From an uncultured Sutterella sp. (GTDB lineage Bacteria > Pseudomonadota > Gammaproteobacteria > Burkholderiales > Burkholderiaceae_F), in NCBI GenBank assembly GCA_944392755.1, contig CALXXT010000002.1, positions 1 to 64,000 of the forward strand: a stretch of DNA of 64,000 nt. The letters run 5' to 3'. A model generated the notes under the pieces. The model made no database searches. It saw only the letters and a program-made list of their open reading frames with translations, and was not told where the DNA came from. Shown here piece by piece: positions 54,639-62,871 of this stretch (the stretch's first letter is position 1; each line of letters opens with the position of its first letter). The position numbers and the translations under genes are program-made.

Positions 54639-56474
54639 TCAGCCGTGCGAAGCGTACATGCTGTCGATGCGTGTCTTCAGGAAGCGTGAAAGCGGTTCAC
54701 GCTTCAGTTTGAGCGTCGGTGTCAGGAGGCCGTTGTCGATTGTCCAGGCAGTTTTCGTCAGTACGACGGCTCGCGGCAACGCATAATTTGGGAAGTTGGC
54801 TGCAGCCGCCTTGGCGCGCTTGAGCGCGGAGGTCTTCGCTGCAGGCGCCTCAAGGGAGGCTTCCGCTTCAGGGTCGAGCCCCAGCGATTCGGCCAGTGCC
54901 TTCCAGTGCTCGGGAGAGACGACAGCCAGAAGTCCGAGAAAGGGCTTGTTTTCGCCAACTACATATGCCTGCGCAAATAGAGGATCCGTCTCAATGGCGG
55001 CCTCAAGGTCCGCCGGTGGAACCTTTTCTCCCGTCGAGGTGACGATGATTTCCTTGATTCTTCCCTTGATCTTCAGAAGACCTTGCGACGTGAATTCGCC
55101 GACGTCGCCCGTGCGAAGCCAATAATCTTTCGTGAAGGCTGCTTGCGAGTCTTCGGGGCGATTCCAATAACCCTTCATGATCGATGGACCGCGGATTTGA
55201 ATTTCGCCGTTTTCGCCGAGCCGAACCTCCACGTGCTGGAAGGGGCGACCAACCGTGTCGGGCTGATTGAACTCAACACAGTTGCCGGCGATGATGGGGC
55301 TCGCTTCGGTCATGCCGTAGCCTTGGATGATCGGCAGTCCGAGTCCGCAGAACGTTCTTGCAACTTTGGCATTGAGCGAGGCTCCGCCCGAAATGGCAAT
55401 TCTCAGTCGTCCCCCGAACTGACTCTGCAAAAGCGTTGAGACCTTTTCAAGAATGAGGGGGCGAAGGAGCGGATCAAGCCAAGCGCCGCGCGAATCCTCG
55501 ATCGGCATGCGGTTGCGTCGGCAGAAGTCTCTCCAACCAATCTGCACGGCGCGCTCAAAGATGGCGCGGGCAATGCCGCTAGATTTGCGAAGCCGATCCT
55601 GCACGCGAGCGTAAATTCGCTCGTAAACTCGCGGCACCGAGATGATGACTGTTGGGCGGACGGTTTTCAGGTCTTCGGCAAGAAGGAGAATCGAGCGGTT
55701 GTAGACGATCGTGCAACCGCAGGCAAGCGCAAGGTAGTAGCCGGCCGTTCGCTCGAAGGTGTGCGAAAGCGGAAGAAAGGAAAGAAAAACGTCGTCGGTC
55801 TGAGGGGAAACGCATTCGAGCGTGTCCTTGATGTTGCTCACGACGTTGCGGTGCGTGAGCATGACCCCTTTGGGCCTACCGGTTGTTCCAGAGGTGTAGA
55901 TGATGCCGGCAAGATCGTCTTCGAGCGGTCCGGTCGGGAGGTCGCCCACATAGGCATCAGCGTCCTCGAGCCATTTTTGGCGGCAGCAAATGCGCGGCAT
56001 CGGATTCGATTTCGAATTGATTGACGCTGCAGTTTCCTCGAGCGCCAAGACAAGCCGCAGGTTCGGCATTTGAACGCCGGAGGACTTCATTTTGTTCCAG
56101 CGCTCGAGCTTGTTCGTGACGAGCATCGACGCCTGACTGTCCATGGCGATGAAGGCGCTTGCGCCAGGCGTATCGATGGCGTGCAGCGGCACCGGAATCA
56201 AACCGTTTGCAAGTGCGCCTTCGTCGGCACAGACGGCGTCAACGCCGTTCGGCAGAAGAATGGCCACGCGCTCGCCGCGCTGCAGTCCGGCGGCAGCATA
56301 CGCGCGGCGCCAAAGTTCAACGCGGGCGCCGAGATCCTTGTAGCTGAGGCTCTCCCACCGGCCCGCAGTGCGGTTGAACTGCCGCAGCGCTTCCTTCTCC
56401 TTATGCCGTTCGATGCTGCGGACGAGAAGTTCGGGCAGCGTCGTCAGTCCGTCAAGCTCGTTGGATCTCCCCAT
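54639..56474 (-). CDS. Long-chain acyl-CoA ligase (AMP-forming)
   Basis: A 611-residue ANL-superfamily enzyme of the eukaryote-like long-chain (FadD15/COG1022) type. Core motifs: IIYTSGTTGRPKGVMLTHRNV (about 201-221), FLPLSHTFERTAGYYLAL, QGYGMTEASPII, YWLRTGDVGEF and GRIKEIIVTSTGEKVPP with the family Lys region. It activates fatty acids with ATP and CoA. The C-terminus is a little shorter than in many FadDs. It precedes the HemN-like gene by 54 bases; the pair may act together on a lipid substrate, which is inference. Confidence 0.88.
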   Translation of the reverse strand: MGRSNELDGLTTLPELLVRSIERHKEKEALRQFNRTAGRWESLSYKDLGARVELWRRAYAAAGLQRGERVAILLPNGVDAVCADEGALANGLIPVPLHAIDTPGASAFIAMDSQASMLVTNKLERWNKMKSSGVQMPNLRLVLALEETAASINSKSNPMPRICCRQKWLEDADAYVGDLPTGPLEDDLAGIIYTSGTTGRPKGVMLTHRNVVSNIKDTLECVSPQTDDVFLSFLPLSHTFERTAGYYLALACGCTIVYNRSILLLAEDLKTVRPTVIISVPRVYERIYARVQDRLRKSSGIARAIFERAVQIGWRDFCRRNRMPIEDSRGAWLDPLLRPLILEKVSTLLQSQFGGRLRIAISGGASLNAKVARTFCGLGLPIIQGYGMTEASPIIAGNCVEFNQPDTVGRPFQHVEVRLGENGEIQIRGPSIMKGYWNRPEDSQAAFTKDYWLRTGDVGEFTSQGLLKIKGRIKEIIVTSTGEKVPPADLEAAIETDPLFAQAYVVGENKPFLGLLAVVSPEHWKALAESLGLDPEAEASLEAPAAKTSALKRAKAAAANFPNYALPRAVVLTKTAWTIDNGLLTPTLKLKREPLSRFLKTRIDSMYASHG

Positions 56475-56563
56475 ATCGTCTGAGTTCCTCTATTTGGCGC
56501 AGTCGGTTTCGATTTTGTTGGAAAACCGGAAATTTTAAAGTACCGGGTAAACTGGCGCAGAAG

Positions 56564-58408
56564 CTAATCTACTCCTAGCGAGGCCTGGGTGGATTTTTTC
56601 TCGAGTTCGGACCAGCGGGCATATCCTGCCTCAATGGTCGATTGCAGTGCTTGACAGCGCTCAGCATCAGCTCGGAGTTGCGCGGGTTCGCGCGAATGAT
56701 AGTCGGGCGTGCTCATCAACCCGACAAGGCGGTTTAATTCCGCTTCCATCGATTCAATTTCGGCGGGAAGCGCCTCGAGCTCCTTCGCCTCCTTGTAGGT
56801 GAGCTTCACCCTCTTCTGCCTGACTCGGGCTTTGGGCGCCGGTTTGTCGGTCGCATTGGTTTTGGGAACGGTGGGCGCAGACTCTTTCAGCTTGGCCTGG
56901 TAGGCGTCCCATTCGGTGTAGCCTCCGGCAAACTCCAGCCAGTGGCCTTCGCCGTCCGGCACCAGCATGTCCGTCACGACATTGTCGAGGAATCGACGGT
57001 CATGGCTGACCAAAATGATGGTGCCAGGGTAGTTGGCCAGCGCCTGTTCGAGCATGTCGAGCGAATCAATATCCAGATCGTTGGTAGGTTCGTCGAGGAC
57101 GAGCAGATTGGCCGGGAGCGCGAAAAGGCGCGCGAGCAGGAGACGGTTTCGTTCCCCGCCGGAAAGCGACTGCACCGGGACCTTGGCTTTCCTCGGACTG
57201 AAAAGAAAATCCTCAAGATAAGCGGCAATGTGCTTTCGTACGCCCGCGATCTCAACCCAATCGGATCCCGGTGAAATGGTTTCTGCAACCGTTTTCGAGA
57301 GGTCAAGCTTCTTTCGGAGCTGATCGAAGTAGGCGATCTGGAGGTTCGTTCCAGTTCGAATTTTTCCTGAATCGGGTGGAATTTCTCCGAGAAGAAGCTT
57401 GATGAGCGTGCTCTTGCCGATGCCGTTCGGACCGATGATGCCGAGTCGGTCGCCGCGCATCATCGTGAAGTTCAAGTCCTTGACGATGACGCGCTCGCCG
57501 AAGCGTTTGCAAAGTCCCTCTGTTTCCGCAACGATTTTGCCGCTCTTTTGCCCAGCGTCGATGTTGATACGCATCGACCCGATACGTTCTCTGCGTGCGG
57601 CCCGCTCCTGGCGAAGAGCCTCGAGTCTGCGTACGCGCCCTTCGTTGCGGGTGCGTCGCGCCTCAATGCCTTTGCGGATCCAGACCTCTTCCTGGGCCCA
57701 GAATTTGTCGAACCGTCGGTTGAATAGATCCTCCGCGTGAAGCTCTTCTTCCTTGCGTGATTCGTAGGCGGAAAAGTTTCCGGGGTAAGCGCGCAGAATG
57801 CCTCGGTCGAGCTCGAGAATTTCCGTGACGGTGCTGTCGAGGAAGGCGCGGTCATGCGTAATCATCATGAGCGCGCGTTGTCCTCGGTATTCCGAGAGAA
57901 TGAGTTCTTCAAGACGCTTGATGCCGTTGATGTCGAGATGATTGGTGGGTTCATCAAGCAGGAGCAAGTCTGCCTCTTCAGCGAAAGCCAAGGCAAGCGC
58001 AGCGCGCTTCTTTTCACCGCCGGAAGCGTTTTCCGCCGGTCGGTCGCCGTGAACTTCGAACCGCGTAAGATAGGCGTCGAGCTTGGCGATGCGAGACCAC
58101 TTTTCTGCGTCATCGGGAAGCTCTGAAAGCTTGCCGCGGATGATGAGGCTTTCCTTCAGCGAGCCTGCTTTGGGAAAGACGGGTTCTTGCTCGACAAATG
58201 CAATGCGAAGGCCGTCCTGAACCTTCATCTCGCCTCCGTCAAGCGCATTGCGCTGCGCCATAACGGAGAGAAGCGAACTCTTCCCAATGCCGTTGCGGCC
58301 GATCAACCCGATGCGGTCGCCCGAGTTGATGGTGAAGCTGGCATTGTCGAGAAGCGGAAGATCGCCCCACGCCAGCACGGCGTTCATTAGCGAAATCATG
58401 GAGCTCAT
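56564..58408 (-). CDS. uup: ABC-F ATPase Uup
   Basis: A 614-residue soluble protein with two ABC domains. First: LIGRNGIGKSSLLSVM (Walker A), ASGGEKKRAALALAF (signature), LLLDEPTNHLD (Walker B). Second: GIIGPNGIGKSTLIKLL, LSGGERNRLLLARLF, LVLDEPTNDLD. A charged linker joins them, and a C-terminal coiled-coil DNA-binding tail (about 545-614, KLTYKEAKELEALPAEIESM) is the Uup hallmark that separates it from EttA. Implicated in replication/transposition precision and ribosome functions in E. coli. Overlaps the lpoA-like stop by 4 bases. Confidence 0.92.
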   Translation of the reverse strand: MSSMISLMNAVLAWGDLPLLDNASFTINSGDRIGLIGRNGIGKSSLLSVMAQRNALDGGEMKVQDGLRIAFVEQEPVFPKAGSLKESLIIRGKLSELPDDAEKWSRIAKLDAYLTRFEVHGDRPAENASGGEKKRAALALAFAEEADLLLLDEPTNHLDINGIKRLEELILSEYRGQRALMMITHDRAFLDSTVTEILELDRGILRAYPGNFSAYESRKEEELHAEDLFNRRFDKFWAQEEVWIRKGIEARRTRNEGRVRRLEALRQERAARRERIGSMRINIDAGQKSGKIVAETEGLCKRFGERVIVKDLNFTMMRGDRLGIIGPNGIGKSTLIKLLLGEIPPDSGKIRTGTNLQIAYFDQLRKKLDLSKTVAETISPGSDWVEIAGVRKHIAAYLEDFLFSPRKAKVPVQSLSGGERNRLLLARLFALPANLLVLDEPTNDLDIDSLDMLEQALANYPGTIILVSHDRRFLDNVVTDMLVPDGEGHWLEFAGGYTEWDAYQAKLKESAPTVPKTNATDKPAPKARVRQKRVKLTYKEAKELEALPAEIESMEAELNRLVGLMSTPDYHSREPAQLRADAERCQALQSTIEAGYARWSELEKKSTQASLGVD

Positions 58409-59856
58409 GGTTGGGCTTGTGTCGGCAGGGTAAGTTTTTTTGGCGTGTTGAGGATGGGACTGGGGTTGGGACCATCACCGAGATCTTCGGCCGTGACCGG
58501 TGCAACGTCGGTGCGGCGGACGTTGCCGAACACCTCTTCGACTGATGCGAGCGGCGCGGTTTCTTCAACAGTGGATTTTTCGGGGAACTTGCCCTTTTCG
58601 GCCTCATCCATCGTCAATTCGATCAGCCTTCCGCCCTCGACGCCGATCAGTTGCGGCTTGCGGTTGACAACAGGCGATGCGCTTCGATCAAGCGTAAGAC
58701 TGCCCGTTTGGCCGTCGATTGAAATTTCTTCTCGATGCGCGGACCAGTCGAGTGCAACAGAAAAGGCGTCGACCCCCAATGCAAAGAGGCGCTTGGCCGC
58801 CAGGGAATAGGGCATGGCCGTCCTGAAGCGCGCCTCAAATCCCTGCGCATCGTAGCGCACCACGATGGGGCACTCGGAAAATACGACCTTTTCCAAGTCG
58901 TAAGTCAAGGTGGCGGAGGTGGAGCTTGTACGCGGGTCGCCCGGATTTGACGCAGACGTCGCCCAAACGCGCATGAGCCTCGGGAGGCGGTTGCGGATGA
59001 GGCTTGCACCCTGAATATCGAGCGCGAGAAGTGCCGCGGCGTAGGGCGGATCCGACATAGCGATTCTCGCCTTTTCTTCCGATGTGACTGCTGCGAGCGC
59101 CCGTTTGCGCTGGTGGCCTTCTTCGACCGTTTTCTGAATCTCTTTGCGGCGTTCTTCAAATGCCTGCAGGTCTTCAAAAGAGAGTTTCGGCTCGAAGGTC
59201 TTCTGAAGTTCTGCCAGGTGTTCTTCGTCGACCTGGAATACGTCGAAGTCAACGCCCAGCTCGCCCAAGGCCTGCTGATAGGTCTCGGAGAGCTTCTGCT
59301 CCCAAGCCGAGGGGCCGGCGAGAATGGCCGCCTTGGCTGGTTGCGGCGCAGTGGTCAGACTTCTGGCTGCGGTTTGAGCAATGAACTGCGCTTCACGTTC
59401 CGTGGAAACGGACATCATGATCAGATTGTTGGGACACGCGGAGAGATTCGGCGTGTCCGAGGTGTTCAGCGCGACGACGGGAAGCGGCAGACTGGTGCGG
59501 TGCACAAGGATTTCGACGGCATTTTTCTGCAACGGGCCTACGACAACATCCGCGCCGGCCGACACCGCGGCATCGATCTGGGCATCAAGAGATGCAGCGC
59601 TTGACGCCTCGATCTGTAGCACCTCTACATTCCTTCCGCTCGTCTTGCTTGCTGCCGCCAAGCCATTCCCGACAATTTTTGCCGCGGAGAGAAACGGGGA
59701 GTCATCTTCCGGCATCAAAAGCCCGATCACCAGCTTTTTAACGGTAGGTTCTGAGGTCAATCCGCTCGGAAGATTCTCTGCCGGAAAAGCGAAAGCGGGT
59801 AAAGTAGCGAAAAAAATGCACGCAAGCGGTGCGGCAAGAACAAGACGTGAGGTCAC
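58405..59856 (-). CDS. LpoA-like PBP1 activator (periplasmic binding protein fold)
   Basis: From GTG 59856 (after GGGGAATTCATA) the protein has 483 residues. An upstream ATG at 59916 would run antisense through rsmI. A signal peptide ends near AFA-FPAEN. The mature part matches the C-terminal LpoA domain: VIGLLMPEDDSPFLSAAKIVGNGLAAA, DAAVSAGADVVVGPLQKNAVEIL, ALNTSDTPN, and DIQGASLIRNRL. The rsmI neighbour is the normal lpoA partner (E. coli yraL-yraM). A charged helical insert lies at about 210-260. Unlike LpoA it lacks a lipobox at the cleavage site, so it may be soluble in the periplasm. Role in PBP1a activation is inferred. Confidence 0.75.
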   Translation of the reverse strand: MTSRLVLAAPLACIFFATLPAFAFPAENLPSGLTSEPTVKKLVIGLLMPEDDSPFLSAAKIVGNGLAAASKTSGRNVEVLQIEASSAASLDAQIDAAVSAGADVVVGPLQKNAVEILVHRTSLPLPVVALNTSDTPNLSACPNNLIMMSVSTEREAQFIAQTAARSLTTAPQPAKAAILAGPSAWEQKLSETYQQALGELGVDFDVFQVDEEHLAELQKTFEPKLSFEDLQAFEERRKEIQKTVEEGHQRKRALAAVTSEEKARIAMSDPPYAAALLALDIQGASLIRNRLPRLMRVWATSASNPGDPRTSSTSATLTYDLEKVVFSECPIVVRYDAQGFEARFRTAMPYSLAAKRLFALGVDAFSVALDWSAHREEISIDGQTGSLTLDRSASPVVNRKPQLIGVEGGRLIELTMDEAEKGKFPEKSTVEETAPLASVEEVFGNVRRTDVAPVTAEDLGDGPNPSPILNTPKKLTLPTQAQP

Positions 59857-59857
59857 T

Positions 59858-60814
59858 ATGAATTCCCCGAGTATCCCCTGGCAAGATGATCTTCTAATCA
59901 AGATTGCCGGAGTCAAGGAACAACATTTTCCTCAAGGCGCCCTCTATGTGGTGGGGCTGCCGATCGGCAATCTAGGCGACATGACGCTGAGAGCGCTTTG
60001 GGTTCTGGCTCATGTCGATGCTGTCGCTGCAGAAGATACTCGCGAAACGCGAAAGCTGCTTGAGCATTACGGCATTTCTACGCATCTGCTGTCAGTTCGT
60101 GAGCATAACGAACGGCGGGGAGCTGAGCAAATTTGCGAGATGCTTTCGGACGGCAGGCGAGTCGCCGTTGTTACCGATGCGGGCACGCCGGCCATTTCCG
60201 ATCCGGGTGCAAGGGTTGTGGAGTCCGTTCGACGTGCGGGATTCCGCGTGGTGCCGATTCCTGGGGCATCCGCAGTCGTTACGGCTTTGTCTGCGGCCGG
60301 ATTGACCGCCCAGACCTTCCGCTTTGCTGGATTCCTCCCTTCACAGGGGAAAGCCAGGCGGTGCGTGCTCGACGAACTGACAGGAACCCGTGAGGCCTTT
60401 GTGCTTTATGAGGCTCCGCATCGCATTGATTCTCTCCTTAAAGATCTCCAGGCGGGTCTCTCCGGAGATCGTCGCGTCGTGATCGCCCGAGAGTTGACGA
60501 AGCGCTTCGAGGAAGTGGCCGAGTGTCCTGCAAAGGAGCTCGCTCAGTGGAGCGCCCAGCATGAGGCGCGCGGTGAATATGCTGTGGTCGTTGATGAGGA
60601 GCCGAAGCGGGCTTCCCGGGTTGATCTTTCGAGCGCCGATATCCGCTGGATTGCTGCGCTTCAACCCTGGTTGCCAGCGAGCCGCCTCGCAGCCGTGGCA
60701 GCCAAGGTAACGGGGGTGCCTCGTCAACAAATTTATGAGCGTTTGACTTCAGAAAAGACGGCTCATCAAGAAATGGAAGACCATAAAGATGAACGTCCGT
60801 CTTACGAGCACTAA
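59858..60814 (+). CDS. rsmI: 16S rRNA 2'-O-ribose C1402 methyltransferase
   Basis: From ATG 59858 (GAGG 7 bases ahead) this is 318 residues; longer in-frame readings to 59381 are antisense to the lpoA-like gene. The SpoU-unrelated tetrapyrrole-methylase fold shows GALYVVGLPIGNLGDMTLRAL, AEDTRETRKLLEHYGI, VTDAGTPAISDPGARVV and PGASAVVTALSAAGL. It methylates C1402 of 16S rRNA. Its start codon is one base from the divergent start at 59856, so each promoter must lie inside the other gene. C-terminal tail beyond about 290 is poorly conserved. Confidence 0.93.
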   Translation: MNSPSIPWQDDLLIKIAGVKEQHFPQGALYVVGLPIGNLGDMTLRALWVLAHVDAVAAEDTRETRKLLEHYGISTHLLSVREHNERRGAEQICEMLSDGRRVAVVTDAGTPAISDPGARVVESVRRAGFRVVPIPGASAVVTALSAAGLTAQTFRFAGFLPSQGKARRCVLDELTGTREAFVLYEAPHRIDSLLKDLQAGLSGDRRVVIARELTKRFEEVAECPAKELAQWSAQHEARGEYAVVVDEEPKRASRVDLSSADIRWIAALQPWLPASRLAAVAAKVTGVPRQQIYERLTSEKTAHQEMEDHKDERPSYEH

Positions 60815-60835
60815 AACAAACTTGAAGGAGGCGCC

Positions 60836-62035
60836 ATGACAAACCCCAACGACCAATCCCTTGAAAACGTCAAGACGCCTGAACGTGCCGAGCCAGGAGA
60901 TGAAGCGGAAGTTTCTCTTTACGAAAACGAAGCTGTCGATCGGCCTCCGCGTTTTCGCAATTCGCAGGATGTTCTTGCCTATGTGAAGAAGAGCATGACG
61001 GAGCGGGGGTACTCCCGCTCGGAAGAGGTGATCGCTGAAATTCTAAAAGGGCAGGCTGAGGAAGATCGCATCGCCATCCTGAGCGAACTTCTGCGTAAAG
61101 CGAGCGAAGCCGAGCAAACACGTCAGGAGCGGCTCGTTCGGGAATCGCAGCTCAATCCCGACTGGCCTTCGGGGAGCTATCCCTACATTAACCGGATGGG
61201 GCGCAAGTCCTATGAGGAGCAGAAGTACCACCTGCAGGTCGAGCTTCTGAAGTTGCAAGCCTGGGTGAAGGAAACTGGGCAACGCATCGTCATTTTGTTT
61301 GAAGGCCGTGATGCGGCCGGCAAGGGTGGGACCATCAAGCGCTTTATGGAGCATCTAAATCCCCGTGGAGCTCGCGTTGTCGCCCTCGAGAAGCCGACGG
61401 TTCAGGAAAGCGGCCAGTGGTATTTCCAGCGCTACGTTGCGCATTTGCCGACTCGGGGAGAAATGGTTTTCTTCGATCGGTCCTGGTACAACCGTGCTGG
61501 CGTAGAGCGCGTCATGGGCTTCTGCACGGATGACGAGTATCGAGAATTCATGCGGGAGACGCCCGAATTTGAGCGCAATCTAGTGCGAAGCGGCATTTAC
61601 CTCATCAAATTCTGGTTTTCCGTGAGCCGAGAAGAGCAGAAACGTCGTTTCCGCGAGCGCGAGGTTTCACCGCTGAAGCGCTGGAAGCTATCGCCCATCG
61701 ATAAGGCGGCTATTGACAAATGGGATGCTTATACGAGAGCGAAGGAGGCGATGTTCTACGCAACGGACACGCTTGAAGTGCCTTGGGTCGTTGTGAAGTC
61801 CGACGACAAGAAGCGAGCGCGCTTGAATGCCATGCGCTACGTGCTACGGGCGATTCCTTACGACAATCGTGACCTCGATGCTGTTGGACCAGTCGACCCC
61901 CTCATCGTCGGAAGGGCGGGTTCAATGTTTGAAACCGCCGAGAATTTGGGCAGCCTCGGTCGTGTGGATGCCTCTCAGGTTCGTGCGGCTGCGCTTCTCG
62001 ATGCCAAATTCGGCTTCAATCACAAGCGCAAATAG
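60836..62035 (+). CDS. ppk2: Polyphosphate kinase 2 family protein
   Basis: A 399-residue PPK2 protein. An N-terminal extension of about 100 acidic/charged residues precedes the kinase domain. Walker A is LFEGRDAAGKGGTIKRFMEHL (about 155-175); Walker B-like MVFFDRSWYNRAGVERVMGFC (about 213-233); lid FRERE...PLKRWKLSPID. It moves phosphate between polyphosphate and nucleoside diphosphates; sequence does not decide between ADP and GDP. GGAGGCGCC precedes the ATG. It is the last gene before the parS cluster. Confidence 0.9.
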   Translation: MTNPNDQSLENVKTPERAEPGDEAEVSLYENEAVDRPPRFRNSQDVLAYVKKSMTERGYSRSEEVIAEILKGQAEEDRIAILSELLRKASEAEQTRQERLVRESQLNPDWPSGSYPYINRMGRKSYEEQKYHLQVELLKLQAWVKETGQRIVILFEGRDAAGKGGTIKRFMEHLNPRGARVVALEKPTVQESGQWYFQRYVAHLPTRGEMVFFDRSWYNRAGVERVMGFCTDDEYREFMRETPEFERNLVRSGIYLIKFWFSVSREEQKRRFREREVSPLKRWKLSPIDKAAIDKWDAYTRAKEAMFYATDTLEVPWVVVKSDDKKRARLNAMRYVLRAIPYDNRDLDAVGPVDPLIVGRAGSMFETAENLGSLGRVDASQVRAAALLDAKFGFNHKRK

Positions 62036-62056
62036 CGTGTTTTGCGGCCGAGCCAA

Positions 62057-62072
62057 TGTTCCACGTGGAACA
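62057..62072. other. parS: parS site 1
   Basis: TGTTCCACGTGGAACA, a perfect 16-bp palindrome (20 bp with flanking AA/TT). This CC/GG form is the parS used by pseudomonads. GC-rich flanks pair imperfectly and could add a ppk2 terminator hairpin. Confidence 0.85.
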
Positions 62073-62148
62073 TTGCGCTTGGCCGAACTGCGGTCAGCAA
62101 CCTAATTCATCTTCGGAAGGAAGATCGCTTCAATTTTCAGTCGGCGGA

Positions 62149-62164
62149 TGTTTCACGTGAAACA
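62149..62164. other. parS: parS site 2 (exact consensus)
   Basis: TGTTTCACGTGAAACA is the universal bacterial parS consensus. The palindrome extends to 24 bp (62145-62168) with CGGA/TCCG flanks. The 10-bp arms at 62120 and 62176 bracket it. Confidence 0.92.
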
Positions 62165-62263
62165 TCCGGACATGGAGCGATCTTCGTCCGCCTTGCTTTC
62201 TGGGTGTAGCTGCGAGGTCAGCGACTGTTTTGCGCGGTGTTTTTCCCCGCAGGACATAAAAAC

Positions 62264-62297
62264 AATCCCGGCCTTCCAAAAGAGAGGGCCGGGACGT
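62264..62297 (-). terminator. Terminator of the CBS-domain gene
   Basis: TCCCGGCC (62266-62273) pairs with GGCCGGGA (62287-62294). Read on the minus strand the stem is followed by TTGTTTTTATG. It lies 50 bases beyond the CBS gene stop, with parS site 3 in between. Confidence 0.7.
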
Positions 62298-62312
62298 CTT
62301 TGACTTGGCGGA

Positions 62313-62328
62313 TGTTCCACGTGAAACA
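62313..62328. other. parS: parS site 3
   Basis: TGTTCCACGTGAAACA, a hybrid of the two other forms with one half-site of each type. It lies inside the 3' untranslated region of the CBS gene. Confidence 0.85.
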
Positions 62329-62344
62329 TCCTCTGCTATGAGAT

Positions 62345-62806
62345 TTAGTCTTCGGAACGAAGCGCCACTTCCCGAGTCTTGGAGGAGTGGATGTTGCGCA
62401 CGAGACTTCCGAGCAGCTCGGAGAGCTCTTCGATCAGGTTGGAATTGGAGATGACGCCGACGATGACGCCGCTGTCGTCCACGATAGGTAGGCGGCGGAT
62501 TCCGAATTCGCGCATTCGGGCTAGCGCCATCACCATGCCTTCATTGGTCCGGGCCGTCACGACGGGCTTGGCCATGATGTCGCCGACTTTCGTAGTGCTT
62601 GGATCGGCGCGGAGGGCAACGGCCTGAATCGTGATGTCGCGGTCGGTAATCATGCCGACGGGCTTGCGATCCTGATCAATGACGACGAGGCTGCCAACAT
62701 GTTCGCGCCGCATCTGAAGCGCGCAGGCTTCAATTGTTTGATCGGCCGTCGTGGTTGCGACTTCGTGAACGGCCATGTCGATGACTTTAAGAGATCGGGT
62801 CCGCAT
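62345..62806 (-). CDS. CBS-domain pair protein
   Basis: A 153-residue protein made almost only of two CBS domains: the first ends VVIDQDRKPVGMITDRDI (about 40-57), the second holds IRRLPIVDDSGVIVGVISNSNLIEELSEL (about 97-125). Such stand-alone pairs bind adenosine nucleotides and sense energy state. No partner domain is visible. It follows ttcA on the minus strand with a 65-base gap and ends at the parS region. Confidence 0.85.
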   Translation of the reverse strand: MRTRSLKVIDMAVHEVATTTADQTIEACALQMRREHVGSLVVIDQDRKPVGMITDRDITIQAVALRADPSTTKVGDIMAKPVVTARTNEGMVMALARMREFGIRRLPIVDDSGVIVGVISNSNLIEELSELLGSLVRNIHSSKTREVALRSED

Positions 62807-62871
62807 TCTAATTTCCGTCGTTGCTGTGTAGTGCGTGAGAACAGATTCTAGGCGAAATCCCAGAAAGATTT

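Larger units (their letters stand above)
62036..62344. other. parS cluster (centromere-like intergenic region)
   Basis: This 309-base gap between convergent ppk2 and the CBS gene has three ParB-type sites at 62057-62072, 62149-62164 and 62313-62328, about 92 and 164 bases apart. It also has a minus-strand terminator at 62264-62297 and a 10-bp inverted repeat (62120-62129 with 62176-62185) that brackets the middle site. No gene is present. The layout fits the chromosomal parS locus that ParB loads on, usually within tens of kilobases of oriC. Confidence 0.85.
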
